From Diplosphaera chodatii (Eukaryota > Chlorophyta > Trebouxiophyceae > Prasiolales > Stichococcaceae): 64,000 nt of DNA. Positions 1 to 14,438 of this stretch are shown here, one piece after another. Made by a program: the position numbers and the translations under genes. Under the pieces are notes generated by a model that was not told where the DNA came from, ran no database searches, and saw only the letters and a program-made list of their open reading frames with translations. Position 1 is the stretch's first letter. The number at the start of each line of letters is the position of its first letter. The DNA lies in NCBI GenBank assembly GCA_032358165.1, contig JAALGY010000052.1, positions 806,001-870,000 of the forward strand. Reading direction: 5' to 3'.

Positions 1-494
1 AGGCGGCGATGACGACCTCACGTCACTGGTGTCGGCGTTCGCGCCGCTCAAGGGCAAGGCCGGCGCTAAGTCCGGGCTCACCCTCCTGCCGCCGCCGGGC
101 CTCAGCCCGCACCGCAGCGGCAGCGCCGACGCCGCCGACCCGGCCTCGGCGCCCAGCAGCGGGGCAGCTGACGCGGCCGCGAAGGACGCAGAGCAGCCGG
201 AGCAGAAAGAGGGCGCCAAGCGCGGCCGCGGCCGCGGCGCTGCCGGCAAGAAGCGGGGCGACTCTGACAGCGAGCAGGTGTCGAGCCGGACTCGATGTGT
301 GTGGCGCTGGACATGTTCTCCCAGTTGCATCGCATTCAGTGTCACACAGCGCCAGTCAAGAACAGCAGCTGTTGGCATCCGAGTGCTTACCAGATCGTGT
401 GCTGACCCTCATGCCAGCAGGTCGTCTCGGTGCCAGCCGACGGCAGGGTCGCAAGCGGTGCGCGGCCGGGCAGCAGCTCTGGTTCCCAGGACAC

Positions 495-530
<36 letters not shown>

Positions 531-3500
531 CCGTGCCCGGTATGCCGACACAGAGTGCTTCAGGTGCGCTGTGCCCTCTCTGTCAGACATGATTGAAGCA
601 ATCATCATGCAGACTGCCTGCCAGTGTGCACGTGTGCAGTGCTGCTCAGTGGCGACAGTCCCAACATGCTTGAATGTGCTGTGCTGGCATGCAGATGCGG
701 GCAGACTGGGCACGTGAAGGCCGAGTGCCCGAACGAGCCGGTGGACAGGGGCACCAACCGTCGCCAGCAGCCGCAGGCCCGCCAGCAGCAGCAGCAGCAG
801 CAGCCACTGCGCCATCAGCAGCAGCAGGCCGCGCCCGTGTCCCCCAGCCGGCAGGGGTACAGCGCCATGCACGACATCCACAGGTGTGACGCGCAGCTGC
901 CGACAGGCGGCAACTTGCCGAGCGCGCAGCTGTTGTGCAGCACGCTGCTCACTCCACTGCTGGCGCCGGCATCTCCATGCAACTGGCACCCACGCATGGG
1001 GCTGCTTGTACCTGTTTGTGCATGCGATTCCTTTCTGAGGGTGCTTTCACCCTGCAGCGCGCTGGGCCATGCGCCGCCGCCAAGCGGCTGGGAGTCGCAG
1101 CCTGGCGCCGTGCATGCGGACAGCGTGTGGGGTGTGTCGGCCGGGCGCGGCGACGCGGGCGCGGGTGCCGGCCTGCCGCCGGGCCTGCAGCAGCAGCAGC
1201 ACATGCTGCCGCGGGAGGTGGCGGCGGGGCCGGACGAGGACGACGACCTGTCGGACCTGCTGGGCAACCTGGGCGTCGAAAGTGCGCTGCTGTTGAACAT
1301 GGACACATGTTGGCATGTTCTGCAAGTGCTAACATCCACCGAGGGTGGCCAGTGCTGCAACAGCGAGTCCCGCAAAGGGTCTGTATTGCCGAACACCTTG
1401 CAAGTTATGGTCGATGCGCCAAGGTGCGTGCGTCGCTGGTCTCTGACCTGCACGCCGCCTGCCTGTGCAGCGGCGGCGCCCGCGGCCGCGCCCTGGGGCG
1501 GCGCCGGCCAGGGGTGGAGCAACGTGGCCGGCGCCGGGCCGCACCCGCTGCACCAGCCGCCGCCGCTGACCCCGGCGCAGGAGCGCGAGCGCCAGGAGCA
1601 GGAGGAGCTGGATGCAGCCCTGAAGGTCGGATCTGCATTGAGGAAAACGCACCTAACGCTTTGATGAGACAAGCTTTTTCACAAGATCCTAGACACAGAG
1701 ATGCAGCATCTAGTGTAGTGCTGCATATGGATCCACATATGAGGACACGCCCTGGCTGCTCTTACAACTACAGTGGCTCATACCTACATGGGGCAGCAAA
1801 GCCGACCATGAAGTGCACAAGGCCCCGATATGGACCTGCACGCAAGGCAGCTCGCTGGCTCACACGCCGCCGTGTGTTTGTGTGTGTATAGGCCAGCATG
1901 GAGGACACGCGCGGCTTTGGTGGCAGCCCGCTGCACAGCGAGGCTCAATCTGGCGGCAGGGCCGTGGCTGGCGCCGGCGCGGGCCTGGCCAACGACACCG
2001 GCGAATACAACTGCTTCCTGAACGCCATCATCCAGGTGGGCGGGCGCGCAGCAGCCGCTCCTACCTGCAGGCTTCTCCATGAGTAGCCTTTCAGACCTTG
2101 CACATTGTGCACTGGGTGTCGGCAAAGACCACGCGGGCTTGGCCATTGCAGCAGTGCGTTCATACGGTTACACGTGAGTCAAGCAACACTCAGCCTTCTG
2201 CATGTGACGACCCTTGGATTCATTGATGAACATGCAGTGTGTGTGGCGCTGCCGCGACTTCAGAGAAGGCATTGTCAGCCTCAACCCTGACGAGCTGCCC
2301 GACGACGAGGGCAACCGTGAGTACCTTGCTGGCCTCTCTGCATCCTGGCCCATTGGCTCTTGAATGCCATTCACCGCCTGCATGCTCATGTATCGGAGCT
2401 CTACTGCGGCATGTTGCTGCGTACTTGCACTGCGCATGCCACTCTTCGGGACGGAAGGCATTCATGCCCAGAAGTGCACCTGCAGCCAACCTGGCAAGCT
2501 CCATGGGTGGCATGTCTGACGTCACTGGAGCAACCTGCCTGCTGATGCAGCGCGCATCGTGCGGGAGCTGGTGCAGCTGTTCCGGGCGGTGGACGAGCAG
2601 CAGCGGGGCGACGCAGATCCGGACGAGACGCGCGCCGTCATCTCGCCCAACGGCCTGCGCGAGGCGCTGTCGCACACCGCAGAGTTCAAGCTGGGTGAGT
2701 GCCTCAAGTCCCCTGGCACCCATCACTTGAAAATACAAGGTGTTCAAGGAACTCTTTCACAGGCAGCTGCTGCATGCACCGGTTTTCCGTGCGGTCATGA
2801 CGCGCTCACCTCCCGCACGCAGGCGAGATGAACGACGCGGCGGAGGTGCTGCGCATGATCTACGACGCGCTGATCGACCAGGGCCACCGGGACATGGTCA
2901 CCTCCTGCTTCGGGCTGGACATCCACGAGTCGGTCCGCTGCCGCCACTGCGACATGGAGACACACGCCCTGCGCTACACGCAGTACTTCCAGGTGCAGTA
3001 CTCCTTACACCGGGACACCTCACTCTGCACCTGCACGCGCAACGCTGCAGCGTGGTCGGCAGCAGGTCGCGCCAGGCACATGCGGTGATGCGGATGGTGA
3101 TGTAGTGTCAGGGTGTTGTAGCACTGCAGCACCGATGCACGACAGTGAGGCAGAGGCATGGCAGACCCAAGTCCATGGCACTGCACAACAGCCCACACCA
3201 GCTTCACATCGCCTGTGAATCACGGGCGGCAAGGGGGTCCAGCAGTGGCCACAGAGGAGTATTGACATGCACAGCAGACCGAACACACCCATTGTGGGCC
3301 CGTGCAGAGCTCCATCATCTGACAGCGGCATGTTTGCATTTTGCAGCAAGTGCCCGCGGCGGCGCTGCGCAAGGTGGCGGAGCAGGACCCGGACAATGCG
3401 CTGGGCTACTACCTGGTCGCCATCGACAAGCAGACCAGGAAGACGTGCGACAAGGACGTGGGTGAGCGGCCTCTGCACCCTCCTGGGCCTCCTGCCGCTG

Positions 3501-4686
3501 ATGTCAGCAGGATCAATGTGCTGCCAAGCTATGAGTGCACATCTCCTGCGAGGAAGGGTGCTGCAGCTCAAAAGGTTCTTCTGTCCGAAATGATGGTCCG
3601 TGTGCAGTCTGCTGGGTGTTGCATGTCGTCGATGTTGGGTGGTGCACATGCAGGCGGTTGCGGGCGGCCGAACCAGGTCGGGCACCGGGTGCAGGGCCTG
3701 GCGCCGAAGGTCTTCTCCATTGAGCTCGCGTGGCAGAACAACCAGGTATAGCATGTCCTAGCCTGTCACACCTCGAGCAGGCATCGCGCATGAGCATGCA
3801 TGGCTGTGGGCGTTTCAATGTATTGTCTTTCACATGCAGTACCAACTTGAAGTCGTGCTGTGGATGTGTCCTGACAAAATCACAACAATGCCACAGGAGA
3901 CGGCGGAGGACATTGCAGAGACACTCAGCGTTGTGGACCTGTTCCTCGACCCCTGTGCGTTCTCCTCCCAGCTGTTATGTGTAGCGCTCGCAGAGAGCAC
4001 ATGTGGTGGATCCCACATGCGTGCAACGGTGCCCTGTTCAGGGGCCGCAGCCTATGCCTCGAGTTCGCAAATGTCAGCTGATAACTGTCACGGTACGCTG
4101 TGGATACTGATGCTTCCTGTTGATCTGGTCGGCTGCAGCACAACGGTACCAGGCGCTGCAGCCCAAGCGCCAGCGGCTGGTCGCCATGGTCTGCTACTAT
4201 GGCCAGCACTACATGGCCTTTGTGCTGGTGCGACGCTTCTCAGCAATCGCAAACAATTGGATGCGCAGTGGTTAACATTGCGCTCGCGCGCCCTGCTGCT
4301 GATGTAGTCGAAGGCTGACGCGTCCACCTGCCTTCGTGATCCGCATCTTGTCCATGCAGGTGAAGCCGCCCGGCAATGCGTCTGGGCCCGGCGAGTGGCT
4401 GCTGTTGGACGACGCCAATGCCACCGAGGTGCGCAATGTTTGCAGCACTGGTGTGTTGCCGGCTCCGCCCTGACTTTGGCATATCTCGTGGAGCCAGCTT
4501 CAAGCCATGGCAAAACACATGCAGCAGCAGGATATCTACGCACAACAAACCCTAAGCCATCAGCACTGCGACGCCACACCCTGCTTGCTGTGTGCACAGG
4601 TGGGCGACTGGGACGCAGTGCTGGACAAGTGCAAAGCGGGCCGCATCCAGCCGTCGGTGCTGCTGTATGAGGACACCCAGAGCTGA
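1..4686 (+). CDS. USP-family ubiquitin carboxyl-terminal hydrolase-like protein with zinc knuckle and UIM (5' end outside window)
   Basis: Exons that keep one frame: <1-277, 421-563, 695-883, 1058-1281, 1471-1625, 1892-2035, 2238-2316, 2551-2694, 2823-2992, 3347-3461, 3654-3745, 3897-3954, 4139-4227, 4360-4428, 4600-4686. The C-terminal half is a UCH/USP (C19) domain closest to the plant DUF627/DUF629-type ubiquitin hydrolases. The Cys box reads TGEYNCFLNAIIQ (exon 6) and the His box CYYGQHYMAFV (exon 13); an acidic pair follows in WLLLDDAN (exon 14). A zinc ribbon is suggested by CRHCDMET (exon 9) and TCDKDVGGCG (exons 10-11). The N-terminal half has Gln tracts, a CCHC zinc knuckle and a UIM. 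The likely role is processing or binding of ubiquitin. Cys and His are retained, but some plant relatives are called inactive, so activity is uncertain. The reading frame is open at base 2, so the start lies upstream. Confidence 0.85.
496..528 (+). repeat. (CAG)11 microsatellite encoding poly-Gln
   Basis: Eleven perfect CAG units lie in exon 2 of the USP-like gene, just before the zinc knuckle. A second tract of seven units lies at 783-803 in exon 3. Both are in frame as Gln runs, and pure units like these are prone to length change. Confidence 0.9.
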
Positions 4687-5481
4687 GCTGGTCCCTGGAG
4701 TGATGGCGGCCGCCACAGGCCACATGTGCTGCACCTGTGCCGCCTGGGCAGCCTGACAGCTTGGCAGCAGCGAGCTGCACAGCGAGTTTGAGGAGTTCAG
4801 AGAGCGGCCGTGTCGAAGCAGTGGCTGCATTGGATGTTTGTGCTGCTGGGCTGCAGCCGTGGTGCATGTGCTTGCTGGGCAAGCACAGTAATCCATGGTA
4901 GTGATTGATGCGTCCCAATGCAGTTCACTACCGTACCGCAGTAGTGCACGGCGGGATGATGGTGAACAATGAAGGGTAAAGGGGTGAAGCATGTCGGTAA
5001 CACTAATCATATCGTCTTCAGACAGCCAAATGTGGCTTGGTGGCTCAGAGGACAGTCTGCAGCAGTACGGTGGTCATGCTGTAGATGTTGGGGGAGCTTG
5101 CTCATCCTTCATGCATGGCACACAGTATGAGGCATCAGGGGCCGCAAGTGGAGCTGCATAGATTTTTGACAAAAAGAGCAGGCTCTGCACAACTTCAGTG
5201 ACACTCCCGCACTCGACACAGTACTCCATTGCAATCGAAGAATATCTCCACAGAGTGTCCTGCCCTGGTGCTGGGTGAAGGATTGCCCCGCTAATACTGT
5301 CAGAATTTTTGTATCTTCGCAACACGCAGTGCCATCCTACATGCTTCAGAGCGCAGTGCTGACTGATATCTGAGAGTAGTCAAGCGAAGGCAGATGCAGC
5401 GCCTCTTGGCTCCTCTGGTCCGTTGCCAGGCCAAACAGGCGGGCTGCGCAGGTCAACGGTATTGGGCACCTTTCTCGGCAG
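4687..5481. other. Intergenic region between convergent genes
   Basis: This stretch lies between the stop of the USP-like gene (+) and the stop of the nuclease gene (-). It is less GC-rich than the neighbouring exons. It should hold both 3' UTRs. I see no conserved ORF, RNA gene or clear poly(A) signal. Confidence 0.6.
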
Positions 5482-6546
5482 CTATCTGGCAGGGCGCCAG
5501 CCTGCAGCCTGCGCATCTGCCTCCGAACAAAAATAGCGCTCGCCATTCCGCCCATTGATGCGTGTGGACGCATATGAGCGTGTGCCCGGCATGTGGTAGA
5601 TCTTCTCGCCTTTTGCTGAGACGTTGCCTTTGATCAGGAGGTTCGGGCACTTCGTGTCCCAGGGCTTGCCCTGCTGGATGCCGCTGATCACATCTGCGGC
5701 ACCTGGCTGCCCAGCGCTGCTCCTGCCACTGGTGGCTGCTTCACTGGGAGCTGCAAGCAGGTTGCCTGCCTCCCTGCTGCCTGAGTTGGCCTCGCCACCA
5801 TCGCCGCTGTTAGAGTCTGTGTTGTTTTGTGCGCTGTCTGTACTGACCGTGCTGTCGCTGCTGTCGTTGCCGCTGCTGTTGCTCTTTGGTGCAAAACCAG
5901 GGCCTGGCTGTGAGCGTCCGAGGCTCGCGTCGACTGTCGGGCCGCGCTGGCGCCCCAATGACTTCTCAAGCTGCTCAATCTTGCGCTCCTTGCGCCAGTT
6001 GGCTGGTATGTCAAAGGCGCCTGCCCAGATGCCGCGCTTGGCTGCTTTCGCTGCGTCTTCAGCTGCCACATAGTCTGATGAGTACTCCCGGTAGGCCACG
6101 GCCAGGCCGTTGTCGACTAGCCACCGGTTTATCTCCACCTCATCCGTGCGGCAGACGGCCACCTTGCGGTTATATTGGTCGGTGGCCTTCGTCTCGCACC
6201 GCACACCTGACTGCCCGACCTTGGCCTGCAGAAGCTCCGTCGCCCTCTGACCGCAGAGGTACTGGCTGCCGTCCGCTGCTTGGCATGACTGCTTGCTCTC
6301 CGGCGCGTCTACGCCAAACAGCCGCACCTTGTTGCCATCCACCACGAGCGTGTCGCCGTCGACGATGCGAGGCACGCCCTGGAAGCTGTCTGCCGCCGCC
6401 GCTGCAGCTGCTGGTGGCACACAGGCCAGGGACAGCATGAGCACAATGGAAGCCGCACGCTGCGCCCAACCCTGCGGTGCCGCCCTGTGCTCAGCGCCTG
6501 CCCGCAGGCTCGGGAGGTCTGACGAGCCGCGACTGATCAGTGGCAT
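5482..6546 (-). CDS. Secreted or plastid-targeted staphylococcal-nuclease-like protein with C-terminal sunset domain
   Basis: This is a single uninterrupted 354-residue ORF. The ATG at 6546 was chosen because it opens a leader with a hydrophobic, Ala-rich stretch (residues about 30-50), which fits a signal peptide or a thylakoid-type bipartite leader. The SNase domain follows: [12 protein letters not shown], then [11 protein letters not shown] with the conserved Asp and Glu, and DQYNRKVAV carrying the catalytic-type Arg. So the nuclease residues look intact. A Ser/Asn/Asp-rich linker leads to a C-terminal sunset-type domain ([19 protein letters not shown], then [20 protein letters not shown]). 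SNase plus sunset is typical of bacterial secreted nucleases. Every other recognised gene in the window has introns and this one has none. Its 3' end faces the USP-like gene. Confidence 0.9.
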   Translation of the reverse strand: MPLISRGSSDLPSLRAGAEHRAAPQGWAQRAASIVLMLSLACVPPAAAAAAADSFQGVPRIVDGDTLVVDGNKVRLFGVDAPESKQSCQAADGSQYLCGQRATELLQAKVGQSGVRCETKATDQYNRKVAVCRTDEVEINRWLVDNGLAVAYREYSSDYVAAEDAAKAAKRGIWAGAFDIPANWRKERKIEQLEKSLGRQRGPTVDASLGRSQPGPGFAPKSNSSGNDSSDSTVSTDSAQNNTDSNSGDGGEANSGSREAGNLLAAPSEAATSGRSSAGQPGAADVISGIQQGKPWDTKCPNLLIKGNVSAKGEKIYHMPGTRSYASTRINGRNGERYFCSEADAQAAGWRPAR

Positions 6547-7051
6547 TGTAACCCGTTGCTGGCAGCAATGGATCGCTAATGGAGCACGGCAGGGACTGCA
6601 CGCATGGGCGCTACGGCGCTGCCATGCATGCAGCACAGCAGGGCATTGGACAAAACACACCGCGTGCACCATGCCTACGCTAACACTGGAACGAAGACAC
6701 ACATAAAACCAGCTTATCAAGATGCAAAGCTGACAGTAATGAGGAGGGTGCTCCGCATGTCGGGGTGTCCTTGCATGCACCGCTGGCACATCGTCAGCCC
6801 CAAGACGGATGCTGCTCAATGCATCTTATGCCGCTCTCACTGTCATGTCCTTTTCTCTTGTCGCTACCATGCTCCATCAGTGATCCTTCGTGTGGTGCGA
6901 CGCATTCGCAGGACACTCTGCTGCATATATTGCTGCAGCACACATATAGGATTGCAGTAGGTGCAGAGTGTGATTGCAACAACGTGCAATTCTGTGTATA
7001 TTTGCTGATCAGCAAGACTCAAAGCTGCCGACCCGTTCTGTTCAGCGCTGC
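6547..7051. promoter_or_regulatory. Divergent intergenic region (nuclease / ADPRM), likely two promoters
   Basis: About 505 bp separate two head-to-head starts. The region is relatively AT-rich, with TATA-like stretches near 6921-6930 (catatattgc) and near 6995-7003 (tgtatattt). Their use as core promoters is inference. No other element was recognised. Confidence 0.35.
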
Positions 7052-9240
7052 ATGAACATTCTGCACCCCTCGTTGCGCACGGCTGCCTGCATGTCGACCC
7101 CTGCAGCTGCTGCGCCAAAGGTGCAGAGAGCAGCTGCAGCGGCTGCGGGGCACACCACGCACAGCGCAGCGGCCTTCAATGGCTCAGCCACCTCAGGTAG
7201 CGCGCAGAATGGGGTAGCGACAAATGGTGCAGAGGATGCTGCTGCAGTGCCGCCACCTAAGCCGGGCCGGCTCTTCACCTTTGGCATTTGCACGGATGTG
7301 CAGTACGCAGATCTGCCACAGGTACACGCACGCGTACGTCGGTGTTGTGTGCAAAGCATCACTCACTTGCAGGCACACCCACTCCGTGCTGACACACGTT
7401 TGCTTCATGACAGGGCAAGTCGCATGGTGGCACCGCCAGGTACTACAGGGACAGCCTGCACGGCCTGCAGCGGGCGGTGCACGGCTGGCAGGACAGGGGT
7501 GTGGACTTTGGCATGCACCTCGGCGACCTCGTGGACGGGTAGGTCCTGGTGGTTTGCACTCGGCGCCCCGCCGTCCACGGCTATCACCATGCACAGGCCA
7601 GCAGCGCGGGAGCACAACCAGACACAGTGTTGCTGGACAACTGAATGAAGTCCGTCGGTGGCTGCGTGTTGTGCAGGAAGAACCCGAAGGACAGGAGGCA
7701 GAAGGCTTTGGCGGACGTGCTTGGCGCCTTTGACCAGCTTGGCAAGCCAGTGTACCACATGATTGGCAATCACTGGTGCGGTTGGGCTGTTGATGTGCAG
7801 CACACTCCGGCACGTGGCTAGCTCTGCCACCCCTGGCTGAATAGGTTGTGCAGCCCCTGATGGACCTGCCTGTAAAGTTGCAGCTTGTACAACTTCGCAC
7901 GAGAGGAACTGAATGATCGGTTGGGTATTGGCCGAGCGGATGGCAACAGCTACTATTCTTTCAGGTGCCAGTGCATGATAAGACCTGCCAAGCTAGTGTC
8001 ACATAGCAAAGTCAGTTGTTGCAACGTACAGCGGAGCTGCCGTGCCCAGTCAATCGTCCAGATTTGCACCCCTTGGCTACTCTTGCTAATGCAGCCCGCA
8101 CCCCCGTTGGCGCTTTGTGGTCATTGACAGCTATGACATTTCCATGCTGGGGTGGCCGACTGAACACTGGAAGCATCAGGCAGCCAAAACAATCCTCGAC
8201 CGAGAAAACATCAATGAGGTGTGCCACTTGCGTGCCCGATCAGAGCTCCTTGGGCACTGCATACGCTGCTAAGTTCGATAGCTTTATGCAACACAGCAGT
8301 AACAGACGACAAGCCTTGCCCCGCGACACTGCAGGAGAAGAACAGTCCTGATGGCATGACAGGCCCGCAGCGTCGCTTCGTCAAGTTTGGCGGCGGCATG
8401 AGCGATGAGCAGCTGGACTGGCTCAGGGTAGGTACCCCATCGTTGTTACATGCCGTCAGCTGACTTGCACTGTGTGCCGAGGCTGACCTGTGTCGCAAAC
8501 GAAACTGGTCTTCAGTTCGGCGTTCCTACGGCTTCGCAGGCGGAACTGGAGGCAGCAAAGGACGATGACCAGCGTGTGGTGGTATTTTGCCACCAGCCGC
8601 TGCACCCCGACTCCTGCACGGGCACCACACTGGCGTGGACATACACAGAGGTGCGCATCCAAACATTGCAATGGCCAACGACGTCCTATCAAACCAACAT
8701 ACAGAAGCCACGCATGGTGGTGTCTTTACAGGTGATGGACATCCTCCAGCAGTCAGGCAATGTGGTGGCAGCGTTTGCAGGCCACACACATCAGGCGAGC
8801 ATAGTGTGGATACCTATGCTGCACTGATGCACTGCCATAACCTTGATAATCAGCTATGGGATCTCTGTGCATGACTACCTTCTTGCACCATGCAGGATGG
8901 CTATGGCAGAGACAGCAGTGGCATTCACTACCGGGCGCTTAGCGCCATTTTGGAAACGCCGCCTGGACGTGACTGCTTTGGATTCATAGGCAAGCTCATG
9001 CATCCGGCAATCTTTTCTGCACTGCCAGTGTGACTGCATCTTATGCGGCACTCATAGCTGCGCACGAGGAACTGCTGAGCATATCTCAACTGCGCACAAC
9101 ATGATACCTATGGTTGCTCCTACATGTGCACTGCAGATGTGTACGAGGATCGGTTGGATTTGATTGGGGTGGATGCGCTGGACTCGAAGGTGTTCAAACT
9201 CGACAAGGAGCCTGCTGCTGCACATGCGCAGCCAGCATAA
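7052..9240 (+). CDS. Manganese-dependent ADP-ribose/CDP-alcohol diphosphatase (ADPRM-like metallophosphoesterase)
   Basis: Ten exons keep frame: 7052-7321, 7414-7538, 7677-7775, 7884-7973, 8095-8218, 8335-8427, 8540-8650, 8732-8794, 8896-8989, 9137-9240 (390 residues). Calcineurin-type metal motifs appear in order: FGICTDVQYAD, MHLGDLVDG, MIGNHCLYNF (joined across an intron), VVFCHQPLHPDS and AFAGHTHQ. Family-specific stretches are TARYYRDSLHGLQRAV, WRFVVIDSYDIS and KFGGGMSDEQLDWL. Animal and plant relatives hydrolyse ADP-ribose and CDP-alcohols, in the cytosol. ATGs at 7052 and 7091 are both possible; the Ala/Ser/Thr-rich first 70 residues precede the catalytic core and could be a transit peptide. 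The introns at 8795-8895 and 8990-9136 are best explained by GC donors. Confidence 0.92.
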
Positions 9241-9487
9241 CAGCAGTGGCGCCTAATGAAGCGCCATAGCTGCGTGATGGCAGTAGAATGAGACAAGTAC
9301 GCCTAGAAGTATATATCCATTGCCCGGCCCATTTGCTTGAACTTTCATCGTCCAAACTGCAAGGTCATCGGCTTGCAATGCTCATGATGTTGAAACCCAG
9401 ACTTGTACAGCCAATGCGCTGCTGTTGGAATGTTGATAGACTGTCAAACTAGCAGTTGCTGACCACCCTAGCGGTAGGCTTCAATAG

Positions 9488-13918
<4,431 letters not shown>

Positions 13919-14438
13919 ACTTCCAAGCACTACACCGGCTCACCAGCGCCGCTCAGCATTCACAGCATACTTTGCCGTCGTTCATGATGTCATCAGCAAT
14001 GCTATACATCTTACTGTTCGAATCACAACGTAACATTAGTCTCACATTGAGCAGAACGACTGCAACAAAGAAGTGGCAACGAGTTGACTGGTGACTGCTG
14101 GCACAGCATGCTCAGCACGGCAATCAGGAATGGAATGAGAACTTCGGTGACAGGGATGCTGGAGGCCAACTGTTCGGCCGGTGTTCATTCAGGACTAACA
14201 CAGCACTATGTTGCCATAACAGAGTTCGAAAGCTGGGCATAATGGACATATTGTCAGATCAAGCAGCCAGATCACTTGGCACGGCGCAGGTGGTGTCGAA
14301 GCACGGCTGCAGGCGGTGACGAGCGCAGCGCTCGATTGTTCGGCTCCATTCATATGAAAACGACGGGCACAGGCAATACAGTGCTCCTGCGATATTACCT
14401 GTGAGGTTGGCTGGAACTGGCCCACTAGCTGTGCGGCC
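13919..14438. promoter_or_regulatory. Divergent region between RECQ helicase and ORC4
   Basis: This 520-bp stretch separates two head-to-head replication genes and should hold both promoters. I looked for E2F-type TTTSSCGC sites and saw none. No clear TATA box was seen. Confidence 0.4.
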
